A DNA stretch of 53,267 nt from an uncultured Acidobacteriota bacterium. Lineage in GTDB: Bacteria > Acidobacteriota > Vicinamibacteria > Vicinamibacterales > UBA2999. Position numbers and translations under genes: made by a program. Positions 8,777-17,305 of the stretch are shown here, in pieces; the stretch's first letter is position 1, and each line of letters starts with the position of its first letter. A model generated the notes under the pieces. It did not search any database. It saw only the letters and a list, made by a program, of their open reading frames with translations, and was not told where the DNA came from. Where the stretch lies: contig CADEFD010000014.1 in the NCBI GenBank assembly GCA_902826515.1, positions 1 through 53,267 on the forward strand, written 5' to 3'.

Positions 8777-8788
8777 GCGCGGGTCAGA
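8772..8788. terminator. Short inverted repeat across two convergent stops
   Basis: TCTGA (8772-8776) and TCAGA (8784-8788) form a 5-bp stem around a 7-nt loop. They contain the TGA of the amidohydrolase and the TGA (TCA on plus) of the convergent gene. It is much weaker than the palindrome at 272-293 but has the same arrangement. Any terminator role is uncertain. Confidence 0.3.
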
Positions 8789-10343
8789 TCTCTTCGGCGG
8801 CCTCTCCGTCAGCCGTGTAGCGCACGGAATACAGGTCGCGCCGCCGATCCTCCCAGTTCTTGACGGTGCCCTTGTGGCGCTGCCGGGTCAGCATCTCGAC
8901 ATCGACGTCGGCGAACACGACCGTTTCGACGTTCGGCTGGCACTCCGACGCCACCCCATCGCGGCTGAAGTAGAAGTCGGAAGGGGCCAGGATGCCCGAC
9001 TGCGCGTAGTGGATGTCGGCATGCTCGACCTCCGGCAGGTTGCCGACGCAGCCGGACAGCACCAGGAACACGGGGTTCTCGATGCAGCGCGCCTGCGCGC
9101 AATAGCGCATCCGCAGATAGTCGTTGCGCTCGTCGCTGTTGAAGGGCACGAAGAGGATGCGCGCCCCCTGCGCGAAGGCGATGCGGGCGAGTTCCGGGAA
9201 CTGAACGTCGTAGCCGACCAGAATGGCAATCCGCCCGCGATCGGTGTCGAAGGTCCGCAGCGCGCTGCCCGCCTGTACGCCCCACCACTTGGTCTCATGC
9301 GGCGTGATGTGCAGCTTGCGCTGGCGTTCGATCGAACCGTCGCGGCGGAACAGGTAGGCCGTGTTGTAGAGACGGTCGTCGTCGATCTCGAACTGACTGC
9401 CGCCGATGATGTTGAGGTGGTACTTGAGGGCCAGATCGCGGAACAGCTCCGTGAACTTCGGGGTCAACTCCGCCAGCATGCGGGCCGACCGGCCCGGGCG
9501 ATCGGCCCGAATGGTGGAGAGCAGCTGGGTCGTGAAGAGTTCGGGAAACAGCAGGAAGTCTGCCGTGTAGTCGGAGGCGACATCGACGAAGAACTCGCAC
9601 TGGCGCGCGAAGTCGTCGAAGCCGGCGATGCGGCGCAGCTGATACTGCACGGCGGAGAGGCGCACGGGGCTGGAGCGCCGCAGCAACTGTCGTTTGTCCG
9701 GCGCCACGAAGTCGAGATTGGTCCACTCGAGGTAGGTGGCGTAGCCGCGCGACGCGGTGTCGCTCGGGAAGTAATTCGGGATGAGGCCCTTGAGGACGAA
9801 GCCGTTCGACAGCTGCGGCGTCAGGACCGGGTCCACGAGGTGCTTGCTGATGACGCGCTGCACGTACTCGCTGGCCGACAGGGTGTCGGCATGGTCGCCG
9901 TAGCCGGGCATCCGGCCGCCGATGATGATACCGCGCAGATTGTGGTCGCGGGCCAGCTGGCGACGCGCGTCGTAGAGCCGGCGCGACAGCTTCATGCCCC
10001 GGTACTCCGGGTCGACCATGATCTCGATCCCGTAGAGCATGTCGCCGTGCGGATCGTGCGTGCGGATGTAGCCGTTGTCGGTGATGAGCTTCCAGTCGTG
10101 CCAGTCGGAGTGCCCCGAGGAGTCGACGATCAGGCTGCTCGATGACGCGACGATGCGGCCGTCGAGGTCGAGCACCATCTGGCCGTCTGGAAAGATGCGG
10201 AGCTGGCTCTCGATCTGCTCCCGGCGCCACGGCCCCATGCCCGGAAAGCACCGCACCTGCAGGGCCACGACGGCGTCGAAATCGTCGAGTCGCATCGGCC
10301 GCAGTCTCAGGGTCCTGTCGGAACTGGAAGGGGGAGTGGTCAT
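8784..10343 (-). CDS. GNAT acetyltransferase-nitrilase fusion lacking the nitrilase cysteine
   Basis: A 519-residue fusion. Residues 12-190 are a GNAT-type domain with a V-D-P-E-Y-R-G-M-K-L-S segment (110-120) at the acetyl-CoA loop; the usual R-x-x-G-x-G/A reads R-G-M-K-L-S here. Residues 228-500 are a carbon-nitrogen hydrolase domain with glutamate E268 (F-P-E-L-F) and lysine K343 (R-K-L-H). The usual C-Y-D-x-x-F-P-E motif instead reads G377-Y-D-V-Q-F-P-E, so the nucleophilic cysteine is a glycine (GGC codon). GNAT-nitrilase fusions are a known architecture of unknown substrate, related to B. subtilis YhcX. Either this copy is not an amidase, or this branch uses the fold differently. It starts at ATG 10343 with no well-spaced ribosome site. 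Confidence 0.88.
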   Translation of the reverse strand: MTTPPSSSDRTLRLRPMRLDDFDAVVALQVRCFPGMGPWRREQIESQLRIFPDGQMVLDLDGRIVASSSSLIVDSSGHSDWHDWKLITDNGYIRTHDPHGDMLYGIEIMVDPEYRGMKLSRRLYDARRQLARDHNLRGIIIGGRMPGYGDHADTLSASEYVQRVISKHLVDPVLTPQLSNGFVLKGLIPNYFPSDTASRGYATYLEWTNLDFVAPDKRQLLRRSSPVRLSAVQYQLRRIAGFDDFARQCEFFVDVASDYTADFLLFPELFTTQLLSTIRADRPGRSARMLAELTPKFTELFRDLALKYHLNIIGGSQFEIDDDRLYNTAYLFRRDGSIERQRKLHITPHETKWWGVQAGSALRTFDTDRGRIAILVGYDVQFPELARIAFAQGARILFVPFNSDERNDYLRMRYCAQARCIENPVFLVLSGCVGNLPEVEHADIHYAQSGILAPSDFYFSRDGVASECQPNVETVVFADVDVEMLTRQRHKGTVKNWEDRRRDLYSVRYTADGEAAEEI

Positions 10344-10440
10344 CCCCCTATGCTATCCGTATCCACGAAGGGCCCCGAGCGTCCCAGGGAGCATCCTGCC
10401 CGGGCGGCGATGGCCGCGCAGTTCGACTCAGCGGCCGAGC

Positions 10441-10668
10441 TCATGCCGAGGTGCGGCGGGCTGGCTTCTGAAGCGTCCGACGCGTCTGGGCCGCCGTCTC
10501 GGTCACCTCGTGCGACAACTGAACCGGTGGCGCCTCCGGCGCGCCTTTTGTGTTCGTGAAGACATGCCCACAGCCGTCACACCGGTAGTAGTGCACCAGC
10601 GCGTCCTCGCTGAGAGATAGGTGCCGGAGCGCGGTGGCCGCGCACGCCGGACAGGGCCGGGTGGGCAT
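10441..10668 (-). CDS. Small zinc-ribbon protein
   Basis: A 75-residue protein with two cysteine knuckles, C6-P-A-C9 and C30-D-G-C33-G-H, spaced as in a zinc ribbon. Short beta strands (H-Y-Y-R-C) precede the second knuckle, and a disordered basic tail follows. The function is unknown; such proteins often bind nucleic acid or act as small adaptors. It lies between the SRPBCC gene and the GNAT-nitrilase gene on the same strand, about 97 nt from each, and I see no strong ribosome site. Conservation of the cysteine pattern is the main reason for calling it a gene. Confidence 0.6.
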   Translation of the reverse strand: MPTRPCPACAATALRHLSLSEDALVHYYRCDGCGHVFTNTKGAPEAPPVQLSHEVTETAAQTRRTLQKPARRTSA

Positions 10669-10765
10669 GAGCCGACACTAACACGCGTCTGCCCGCGATG
10701 ACGTAAACCGTACGTGACGGTCTGCGCACGGCTGCACACCTTCACAAGCTCGACCGTGCGGGTCA

Positions 10766-11227
10766 TTACCGCTCCGCGAGCTGCTTGAGCTGCTGCAGCG
10801 CGCTCGGCCAGCTCGCCGCGAACATCTCCTTGTGCTGCTCGGCAGTCTCCATGGCCACCTGCACGTCGGTCGCTCCGTTCCTGTCGATGAAGGTGTAGTT
10901 CTCGAGCGCCGGTGCGAACTGCCTGGCGATGTCGCTGGTCGTATCTTCCTTGCCGTCCTGGACCACGCCGAGGTGTTCGATCGACACGAACTCGTGCGGG
11001 CGGACTTCCCGGATCCGGCTCACCATGCCGTCGAGCCGGCCGTTCTCGCCGGTGCCCAGGAACAGGATCTTGCTGCCCTGCGTCCAGTCGCCTTCGTACC
11101 ACGACGTGCCCTCGGGGTTGAACGGGGCCGTCCACTGACGGTACGTCGCATCCTGCAGCATCGTGTCCCAGACCTTCGCGGTCGGGGCGTTGATGGTGAT
11201 CGAGAAGTGCATCGTCTGCTTTTCCAT
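10766..11227 (-). CDS. SRPBCC (AHSA1-like) small-ligand-binding protein
   Basis: This 153-residue protein matches the START/SRPBCC fold: strand H-F-S-I-T-I-N-A-P-T-A-K-V-W-D-T-M (6-22), then Y-R-Q-W-T-A-P-F (28-35), a central antiparallel sheet and a long C-terminal helix (W-P-S-A-L-Q-Q-L-K-Q-L-A). The fold encloses a hydrophobic cavity. Members serve as ligand binders or stress proteins, and many are called activator of Hsp90 ATPase homologues without evidence. GGGAG lies 5 nt before the ATG. It is downstream of, and on the same strand as, the LysR gene, 170 nt away. The ligand is unknown. Confidence 0.85.
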   Translation of the reverse strand: MEKQTMHFSITINAPTAKVWDTMLQDATYRQWTAPFNPEGTSWYEGDWTQGSKILFLGTGENGRLDGMVSRIREVRPHEFVSIEHLGVVQDGKEDTTSDIARQFAPALENYTFIDRNGATDVQVAMETAEQHKEMFAASWPSALQQLKQLAER

Positions 11228-11397
11228 GAGAGCTCCCGGTTCCGCTGCGGTTCATCGCGTGTTGGTGCAGCACACACAGAGCGTGCAAGACGCGGGCTCA
11301 GTCCGCACGCGGGTGGCCAGGCGGGCCTTGCCCATTCTCACGCGCGCGCTTCCCAATTTGCGACGCGCGCCGCCTGCTGCCGGCAGCATCGTCGCGA

Positions 11398-12300
11398 TCA
11401 GGTCCGCCGCGCAAGCCCAGCGGTGCTGCGCACGCACTCGCGCAGCCACGCATGCACGGGATCGGCGTGCATGCGCGGGTGCCAGAGCATCGACACGCTG
11501 ATCGCCGGGAGCACGAACGGCAGCGCGAACGTCGCCATGCCGGCCCGCAGCGCCGCCGTGTGCCGCTCGGGTACGGTGGCCACCAGGTCCGAGGCGCGGG
11601 CGAGCGCTATCGCGGTCGCGAACCCGCTCACGGTCGTCGTGACGTGGCGCTCGAGTCCCAGGCCCGCGAGCGCCGCCTCGACCCAGCCCTGGTCGATCGT
11701 CGGTCGCGAGATGCCAATGTGGGCGGCCGCCGCGTACCGCGCGGCGGTGATGCGGCCTTTCCGGAGGGGGTGGCCCGCGCGCACCACGCCGACCATGCGG
11801 TCGGCGAACAGCGGCACCTGGCGCAGTTCCGGGCTCGTCGTCGCGTCCACCACTCCGGTTTCGAGGTCCACGCTGCCATCGCGCAGGCCGGACGCGTCCC
11901 TCGTCTGCCGCGCCACGAACCGCAGGTGCACACCGGGCGCGTCCTTCGCGACGCGGCGGAGCACGGCGGGACCGAACGTCTCGACGAAGCCCTCGCTCGT
12001 TCTGACCGTGAACGTGCGGACGACCCGGCGCAAATCGGGCATCCGGACGGGCAGCAGGATGGCCTCTGCCTCCTGCAGCACCTGACCGATGCGATCGCGG
12101 AGTTCGGTGGCGCGCGGCGTCGGCACGAGCCCGCGACCCGCCTTCACGAGGATCGGGTCGCCCACGGTCTCGCGCACGCGCGCCAGCGCCCGGCTCATCG
12201 CGGACGGACTGAGCTGCAGGCGCTGCGCCGCGCGGACGACGCTGTTCTCGCGCAGCACCGCGTCGAGCACGACGAGCTGATTCAGGTCGGGTGTCGGCAT
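11398..12300 (-). CDS. LysR-family transcriptional regulator
   Basis: A 300-residue regulator. Residues 3-62 are a LysR winged helix (L-N-Q-L-V-V-L-D-A-V-L, then R-A-A-Q-R-L-Q-L-S-P-S-A-M-S-R-A-L), joined by a linker helix to a periplasmic-binding-protein-like effector domain (about 88-300). The frame is open to 12477, but the extra 59 residues are not LysR-like, and ATG 12300 starts exactly at the usual N-terminus (M-P-T-P-D-L-N). It is divergent from a methyltransferase/DUF2938 pair with about 100 bp between, the classic layout of a LysR regulator and its target. The inducer is unknown. Confidence 0.92.
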   Translation of the reverse strand: MPTPDLNQLVVLDAVLRENSVVRAAQRLQLSPSAMSRALARVRETVGDPILVKAGRGLVPTPRATELRDRIGQVLQEAEAILLPVRMPDLRRVVRTFTVRTSEGFVETFGPAVLRRVAKDAPGVHLRFVARQTRDASGLRDGSVDLETGVVDATTSPELRQVPLFADRMVGVVRAGHPLRKGRITAARYAAAAHIGISRPTIDQGWVEAALAGLGLERHVTTTVSGFATAIALARASDLVATVPERHTAALRAGMATFALPFVLPAISVSMLWHPRMHADPVHAWLRECVRSTAGLARRT

Positions 12301-12319
12301 GCGTGACGATGGCACGCGC

Positions 12320-12334
12320 TGACGACTGGCGTCA
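12320..12334. promoter_or_regulatory. Possible LysR binding site
   Basis: TGACG-ACTGG-CGTCA is a 15-bp interrupted palindrome with 5-bp perfect arms in the divergent lysR/methyltransferase intergenic region, 20 bp upstream of the lysR start. LysR regulators bind dyad sites of roughly this size. The half-sites are short, so the assignment is tentative. Confidence 0.35.
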
Positions 12335-12400
12335 AACGCACGCCTCACGTGCAAACGTTGCGTCTTCCGCCAGTCTCCAGGGACCGCTACGCTGGCGTCC

Positions 12401-13288
12401 ATGACACACCGCACTGCGGTCTCCTCGCCCCGTCCGGCGGCATCTCCTGACGACTGGGCGGCCATGCGCAGCGACAAATGGCGCCGTCACCTTCCAGGCC
12501 TCGAGGCCATGCTGGCGCCACTCGACGAGCCGCTCATCGCGGCGCTGGAGCTGACAACCGCGGTGCGGATCGCGGACATCGGGTGCGGCAGCGGCGCGAC
12601 GACCGTGACGGCCTTCAGACAGGCGCCCCTGGGCAGTGTCGTCCACGGATTCGACCTGTCACCGGGCCTGGTCGATGTCGGGCGCCAGCGGAGCCGGCAC
12701 GAGGCGTTGGTGGAGTTCGCCGTGGCGGACATGGCTACCGAGCCGCCGCCGCGCCAGCCGTACGACCGCCTGCTCTCGCGCCTTGGCGTGATGTTCTTCG
12801 CCGATCCGCCGTCGGCGTTCGAGAATCTCCGTGGGTGGCTCGCGGCCGGTGGCCGCGTCGCGTTCGCGGTCTGGGGGCCGGTCGAGGACAACGCGTGGAT
12901 GGCCGCCACCCGCGCCGCCGTGGCTGACGCCGTCGCGGTGCCGCCAGCCGACCCGGATGCGCCTGGCCCGTTCCGATACGCCGACGCCGATCCGTTCGTG
13001 ACGCTGCTGACACGAGCGGGCTTCCACGATGTGGCGGTGACCGACTGGCGGGATCGGCTGCCGATCGGCGATCGGCTGCCGGCGCCGGAGGCCGCGCGCT
13101 TTGCGCTCGCCTCGTTCTCGTCGTTCGCGGAGCTCCTGACGCAGGCCGGCCCGGACGCGCAGGCTCGCGCGCAGCAGAGCCTGACGGCGCGATTCACGCC
13201 CTATGAGCAGCACGGCGCCGTGCTGATGCCGGCGCGCGTGCACATCGTGACTGGCCGCGGCGCGCCAGTCGCGGGAGCCCGTTCATGA
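12401..13288 (+). CDS. Class I SAM-dependent methyltransferase
   Basis: A 295-residue cytoplasmic protein with a Rossmann-type methyltransferase domain. Motif I is I-A-D-I-G-C-G-S-G-A-T-T (about 58-69), followed by an acidic strand-2 end (H-G-F-D-L-S, about 83-88) and V-A-D-M-A near motif III. The C-terminal part is helical and varies between members, as expected for substrate recognition of a small molecule. Substrate unknown. The ATG at 12401 is 100 bp from the divergent LysR gene, and the stop overlaps the next start by 4 nt (ATGA), so the two genes form a probable LysR-controlled unit. Confidence 0.88.
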   Translation: MTHRTAVSSPRPAASPDDWAAMRSDKWRRHLPGLEAMLAPLDEPLIAALELTTAVRIADIGCGSGATTVTAFRQAPLGSVVHGFDLSPGLVDVGRQRSRHEALVEFAVADMATEPPPRQPYDRLLSRLGVMFFADPPSAFENLRGWLAAGGRVAFAVWGPVEDNAWMAATRAAVADAVAVPPADPDAPGPFRYADADPFVTLLTRAGFHDVAVTDWRDRLPIGDRLPAPEAARFALASFSSFAELLTQAGPDAQARAQQSLTARFTPYEQHGAVLMPARVHIVTGRGAPVAGARS

Positions 13289-13791
13289 GCGACACCGCCG
13301 AACTGGCCGCACGCGCGGCCGCCATCGGCGTGGGGGCCACGCTGGTGATGGACGTCTGGGCCCTCCTGCTCCGCAGGGCCGGCGTTCCCTCGCTGAACCT
13401 CGCGCTCCTCGGCCGCTGGGTGGGCCACGTGTTTCGCGGGCGCGTCAGGCATACGAGCATCGCGAGTGCCGCGCCGATCCGTGGAGAGCGCTGGATCGGC
13501 TGGATCGCGCACTACGCGATCGGCATCACCTTCTCCGCGCTCCTGCTGGGGACGTTCGGCCTCGAGTGGGCTGAGTCACCTACGTTGATGCCCGCGCTCG
13601 GCACGGGCATCGCGACTGTCGTGGCGCCGCTGTGCATTCTGCAACCGGGAATGGGCGCCGGCATCGCGTCGAGGAAGACGCCGACGCCGGTGTTCAACAG
13701 CCTCAAGAGCCTCATCACGCACACCGTCTTCGGTCTGGGCATGTACCTCGCCGCACTCGCGGCGGCGTGGGCGATTCCCGTCGTGCGCTGA
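13285..13791 (+). CDS. DUF2938-family membrane protein
   Basis: A 168-residue integral membrane protein with about four hydrophobic segments (10-28, 72-92, 98-118, 143-164) and the conserved features of the DUF2938 family: G-A-T-L-V-M-D-V-W near the N-terminus, H-Y-A-I-G-I-T-F in the middle and a late P-G-M-G-A-G-I-A-S segment. The family has no established function. It begins in a 4-nt overlap with the methyltransferase gene and should be co-expressed with it. Confidence 0.8.
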   Translation: MSDTAELAARAAAIGVGATLVMDVWALLLRRAGVPSLNLALLGRWVGHVFRGRVRHTSIASAAPIRGERWIGWIAHYAIGITFSALLLGTFGLEWAESPTLMPALGTGIATVVAPLCILQPGMGAGIASRKTPTPVFNSLKSLITHTVFGLGMYLAALAAAWAIPVVR

Positions 13792-13889
13792 TGAGCGGAC
13801 GCTGCGCCCGCAACATGTGGACGAACAGCCCGGCTGCACGCTAGGCTAGGGTCGCCGGCACGACATGCCGTACCACGGAGACGTTGACC

Positions 13890-14606
13890 ATGACACACGG
13901 CCGAACCGTTCACGCGCCGGCACGGCGTTCGTTTCTGTCGAGGCTCGCGGCGGGCGCCGGCGCCTTTGGCGCCGCCTTCGCCGGGTCCGCGGCCGCCTCG
14001 GCGCAGCCCTCCCCCGCACAGGCCGGACACTTCGTGCCCGCGAGGCACACCGAAGACGACTGGCTCGACGAGACCACGGCGAAACACCGGTTCTTCTACG
14101 ACACGATGACCGCCGAGGCCGGCGGGCAGGCGCTGTTCTTCGCGCGCAACTTCTTCGTGGCCAACGCCAGCGGCTACAACCTGACGGACGCCGATCTCGC
14201 CCAGGTCATCTGCCTGCGGCACGCCTCCGCGTCGTTCGGATTCAGCGACGCCATGTGGGCCAAGTACGGCGACGCCCTCTCGGCGAGAGCCGGCAATTTT
14301 CTCGACCCCAGGACGAAGCAGGTGCCCACGGGCAACGTTTATCTGGCCTCGGGCTACGGCGAGGCGCTCAGGAACGTCAACGTGACGATCGAGCAGATGG
14401 CCAGGCGCGGTGTCCGGTTCGCGGTGTGCGGACTGTCGACGCGCGCCACGGCGCAGCTCATCGCCCAGAAGTCCGGCGCCACCGTGGAGGTGGTCCTGAA
14501 AGAGCTCTCGGCCAATCTGGTGCCGAACGCCCGCATCGTGCCGGCAGGCATCGTGACGGTGAGCCGGGCGCAGGAACGCGGCTACACGTTCGCCTACATC
14601 GACTGA
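13890..14606 (+). CDS. Tat-exported DsrE-like protein
   Basis: A 238-residue protein with a twin-arginine signal (A-R-R-S-F-L-S-R-L, near residues 11-19), an alanine/glycine-rich hydrophobic core and a likely A-S-A cleavage site near residue 38. The mature part ends in a domain resembling DsrE/DsrF-type sulfur-relay folds: N-V-T-I-E-Q-M-A-R-R-G-V-R-F-A-V-C-G-L-S-T-R-A, with a single cysteine in the V-C-G position. Folded export via Tat would allow a bound cofactor. I chose ATG 13890 over the in-frame TTG 13884 because GGAG lies 9 nt upstream. The DsrE assignment is by pattern only and no partner sulfur genes are nearby. Confidence 0.65.
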   Translation: MTHGRTVHAPARRSFLSRLAAGAGAFGAAFAGSAAASAQPSPAQAGHFVPARHTEDDWLDETTAKHRFFYDTMTAEAGGQALFFARNFFVANASGYNLTDADLAQVICLRHASASFGFSDAMWAKYGDALSARAGNFLDPRTKQVPTGNVYLASGYGEALRNVNVTIEQMARRGVRFAVCGLSTRATAQLIAQKSGATVEVVLKELSANLVPNARIVPAGIVTVSRAQERGYTFAYID

Positions 14607-14681
14607 CGAGGCGGCGTTCGTGGCTCGCCCCTCGACCTCGGCGGGCGCCTCGGCCGCTGGCGTGACCGATGGTCTGTGGGA

Positions 14682-14704
14682 CTCGCGACATCAGCGATCG
14701 CGAG
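14682..14704. terminator. Hairpin between convergent genes
   Basis: CTCGCGA (14682-14688) and TCGCGAG (14698-14704) are perfect 7-bp arms around a 9-nt loop, ending 4 nt before the stop codon of the minus-strand STAS-like gene and 75 nt after the DsrE-like gene. The site could terminate transcription from either side. No T-tract is present. Confidence 0.4.
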
Positions 14705-14708
14705 GAGC

Positions 14709-14930
14709 CTAGGTCAGCACAGCCCCACGGCGGACCAGACTGTCGACGAACAGCTGGGCCGACTCGTCCATCGACACCACTTCACGCACGTGGAGTTCGA
14801 GCGGCACGGTGCGATATTCGAGCGCCCGCCCGCAGGCCCGCTCCAACCGCCGCAGGTCCTCGGCCCGAAGCTGCCCGCTGACGGTGACCCGGTGGCGGCC
14901 GTTGCGAACACGGACCCGAATGCTGGCCAC
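14709..14930 (-). CDS. Short STAS-like protein
   Basis: A 73-residue protein whose pattern matches the STAS fold of anti-sigma-factor antagonists: strand V-T-V-S-G-Q-L, helix D-L-R-R-L-E-R-A-C-G-R-A-L, strand V-P-L-E-L-H-V-R-E-V, then S-M-D-E-S-A-Q-L-F-V-D-S-L-V-R-R-G-A. The D-E-S-A segment (about 54-57) sits where SpoIIAA-type proteins carry the D-S-S-G phosphorylation loop, so Ser56 could be a phosphosite. It is shorter than typical STAS domains (about 100 residues). It lies 92 nt downstream of the sigma54-type activator on the same strand. No kinase partner is visible. Confidence 0.55.
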   Translation of the reverse strand: MASIRVRVRNGRHRVTVSGQLRAEDLRRLERACGRALEYRTVPLELHVREVVSMDESAQLFVDSLVRRGAVLT

Positions 14931-15001
14931 GCACGCGACCGCTGCAAGTTCGGCTCCGAACCGCAGCGACGCACTCTACACGGACTAACGCCCCGCTCGA
15001 C

Positions 15002-15022
15002 CGGCCATGTCGCAACATGCCG
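15002..15022 (-). terminator. Possible hairpin just after the sigma54-activator stop
   Basis: CGGCCATGT and ACATGCCG are inverted around a 4-nt CGCA loop with one bulged base. The right arm ends directly against the stop codon of the minus-strand regulator gene (15023-15025). It could weakly terminate the transcript or separate it from the STAS-like gene. The call is based only on symmetry and position. Confidence 0.3.
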
Positions 15023-16633
15023 TCACGCGTGGCGATATTTCGCGGCCCCCTTCGCACGGGCAGGGCGTCGGATCCCGAGCTTCTTCATCTTGGCGTGGAG
15101 CGTGGTGGGCTTCATGTCGAGCCGCTCGGCCGCTCCTCCCCCGCCGCTGATGCGCCAGTCGGTCGCGTCGAGCGCCGCAAGGATGGCGTGCCGTTCGGCC
15201 TCGACAAGCGTCAACGTGTCCGATGTTCCCGCTGCCGCCGCCGGCAGGGCGCCGACGACCGGCAGCCAGATCGCGTCCAGGGGCACGACGCTCGTCGTGG
15301 CGAGAATCGCCGCCCGCTCCATCACGTTCTGAAGCTCCCGCACATTCCCCGGCCACGGATACTCCATCAGCCTCTGAACGGCGTCGGCGCTCAGCGACCG
15401 GGCCGGCCGGCGAAGGCGCCGTGCCGATGCCTGCAGGAAGTAGGACGCCAGCTCGGACACGTCGCTCCGCCTCGACCGGAGGGGCGGCAGCCGGATGGGA
15501 AACACGCTCAACCTGAAATAGAGATCCGACCGGTAGGTCTTGCTGGCGATGAGCGCTTCGAGGTCCTGATTGGTCGCCGCCACGACCCGAACGTCGACCT
15601 TGACCGGCGCGGTGCCGCCGACACGCTCGACAACGGATTCCTGAAGCACGCGGAGCAGCTTTGCCTGCGCGTTGCCGGGCAGGTCTCCGACCTCGTCGAG
15701 AAACAGGGTGCCGCCGTCGGCCAGCTCGAACCTGCCGGGCTTGCGGACGATGGCGCTCGTGAACGCCCCCTTCTCGTGCCCGAACAGCTCGCTTTCCACG
15801 AGGTTTTCCGGCAGCGCCGCGCAGTTGACGGCCACGAATGGCCCGCCTGCCCGTGGGCTCAGGTCGTGAACCCGGCGGGCCAGAAGTTCCTTGCCGGTAC
15901 CCGTCTCGCCGAGCAGCAGCACGCTCGTGTCTCCGGCGGCGACCAGGTCCACCAGGCGAACGGCCTCGGCCCACTCGCGGCTGCTGCCGACGATGTCGCC
16001 CTGCGACGACGTCCGGACTTCGTCCTCGAGGTGGCTGACGCGGCGGCGGAGGTGGCGCCGCTCCGCGAGCAGCGACGTCAGGCGTGCGCGGTCGCGTTCA
16101 CTGGCCTCGTAGAGCAGGGCGTTCTTGATGGCAATCGCCGCCTGGCTCGCCAGCGCCTCGAGCCTCGCGACGTCGAGGTTCCGGGGCGGGCAGTCGGCCG
16201 TGAACTGCGGTGCGCTCAGACCGACCACGCCGATGGCCTCGTCGCGCACCACCAGCGGCAACGCAAAGGCCGACCGCATGCCGGTCCGGTGGACCCGGTC
16301 GCTGTCGAACCACCGGTCGTCGCCCTGCGCGTCGGGCACGAAGACGACACGCCTGGCGGTGAGCGCCATCCCCATGAGTCCGCGCGTCACGGGGATGACC
16401 GTGTCCCGGAACGCTTCGGCGCCGGGGCCTCTGAACGCCACGGCCCGAAGCTGCCGGTCCCTTGGTTCGTGCAGCAGCACCCAGCTCGACGTGGCCCCGA
16501 ACACGTTCTGGACGGCATCGAGCACCGCGGAGGCGACGCCGGCGACATCGAGCAGCGACGTCAACGTGCGGGCGGCCCCGACCAGGGCGCCTTCCACCGA
16601 TCGATCGACTCCTGAGCCGCTTTCACAATCCAT
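15023..16633 (-). CDS. GAF-domain sigma54-type transcriptional activator (FhlA-like)
   Basis: A 536-residue regulator. A GAF sensor domain (about 17-172) leads through a coiled-coil linker (175-205) to an AAA+ domain (about 210-445) with Walker A G-E-T-G-T-G-K at 242-248, Walker B L-F-L-D-E at 310-314 and an [14 protein letters not shown] segment. A Fis-type helix-turn-helix follows at the C-terminus. The sigma54-contact loop reads G-A-F-T-S-A (289-294) instead of G-A-F-T-G-A. The frame is open to a TTG at 16678 and a GTG at 16666; ATG 16633 is preferred but has no clear ribosome site. The 160-residue membrane protein gene lies just upstream. The target promoters are not identified. Confidence 0.9.
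   Translation of the reverse strand: MDCESGSGVDRSVEGALVGAARTLTSLLDVAGVASAVLDAVQNVFGATSSWVLLHEPRDRQLRAVAFRGPGAEAFRDTVIPVTRGLMGMALTARRVVFVPDAQGDDRWFDSDRVHRTGMRSAFALPLVVRDEAIGVVGLSAPQFTADCPPRNLDVARLEALASQAAIAIKNALLYEASERDRARLTSLLAERRHLRRRVSHLEDEVRTSSQGDIVGSSREWAEAVRLVDLVAAGDTSVLLLGETGTGKELLARRVHDLSPRAGGPFVAVNCAALPENLVESELFGHEKGAFTSAIVRKPGRFELADGGTLFLDEVGDLPGNAQAKLLRVLQESVVERVGGTAPVKVDVRVVAATNQDLEALIASKTYRSDLYFRLSVFPIRLPPLRSRRSDVSELASYFLQASARRLRRPARSLSADAVQRLMEYPWPGNVRELQNVMERAAILATTSVVPLDAIWLPVVGALPAAAAGTSDTLTLVEAERHAILAALDATDWRISGGGGAAERLDMKPTTLHAKMKKLGIRRPARAKGAAKYRHA
15030..15043 (+). repeat. Copy 1 of a 14-bp near-palindromic repeat
   Basis: TGGCGATATTTCGC occurs here, inside the last codons of the sigma54-type activator gene, and again at 17306-17319. 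It is AT-rich within very GC-rich sequence and nearly self-complementary (GGCGA...TCGC). It may be a protein-binding site; see the second copy. Confidence 0.4.
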
Positions 16634-16697
16634 GAGTGGTCGGTGGTCCGGTTGGCGCCCCGGCACGAATCCTGGCAACGCACGCTGAGCTCACGTC

Positions 16698-17180
16698 TCA
16701 GGGCGCTGAGCCCCCAGGGCCGGGCTCTTCAACAGGGTAGTCCAACACCCGACGCAGATCTCGCTCGACCATCGTCAACGCCGAACCAACCGCGGGCTCA
16801 GCCTTGGCCAGCCCGGCTGTCACCGCGTCGCGCCGCGCCAGCACCGACGTCAGCACCGCGCGCCGGGCAGCGTCTTCGGTGGCGCCCGCCTCGGTGCGTA
16901 CGGCGTCGAAGAACTCCGACGACATCTGCTGCGCCCGGCCGTAATCGGAGACCGTAGCGAGATCCTTCAGCATCAGCGCTCGACCAAGGAGCACGCCGAT
17001 GCGAACCCGCCCTTCAACGGAGGTCAGCTCCCGGCGAATCGTCGCGACCGCTGCCTGGTGCGCCGCCACCTGTGTCTCTGCGGCGATCCGCCTGCCCCGC
17101 TCGGGCAGCATGCCTCCCAGATAGCCGACGACCAGGGCGACGACACCAACGATCCCGGCAGTCTTCAGCGTACTCGGCAT
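16698..17180 (-). CDS. Small membrane-anchored protein, function unknown
   Basis: A 160-residue protein with one N-terminal transmembrane helix (about 8-25, T-A-G-I-V-G-V-V-A-L-V-V-G-Y-L-G-G-M) followed by a mostly helical, charged soluble part with no recognised motif. It looks like a signal-anchor protein with a periplasmic helical domain. The frame extends upstream to 17546, but ATG 17180 is clearly the start because AAGGAG lies 7 nt before it. It is transcribed toward the sigma54-type activator and is divergent from glgX, with a 279-bp region between them. Confidence 0.7.
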   Translation of the reverse strand: MPSTLKTAGIVGVVALVVGYLGGMLPERGRRIAAETQVAAHQAAVATIRRELTSVEGRVRIGVLLGRALMLKDLATVSDYGRAQQMSSEFFDAVRTEAGATEDAARRAVLTSVLARRDAVTAGLAKAEPAVGSALTMVERDLRRVLDYPVEEPGPGGSAP

Positions 17181-17305
17181 GACGATTCTCCTTGTGCTCG
17201 CCCTGCGGCCTGCGACGTCCTCGCATCCACCGGGCCATGCCGACGGTGCTGCATGTACCGCGCCGCCGGCAGGTGCCCCGCCACTCTCAGCCAGGTGATT
17301 GCGGC

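Noticed and set aside
12301..12477. 59-residue N-terminal extension of the LysR protein
   Set aside because: It reads through the divergent promoter region and into the methyltransferase gene; the LysR domain starts at the ATG at 12300.
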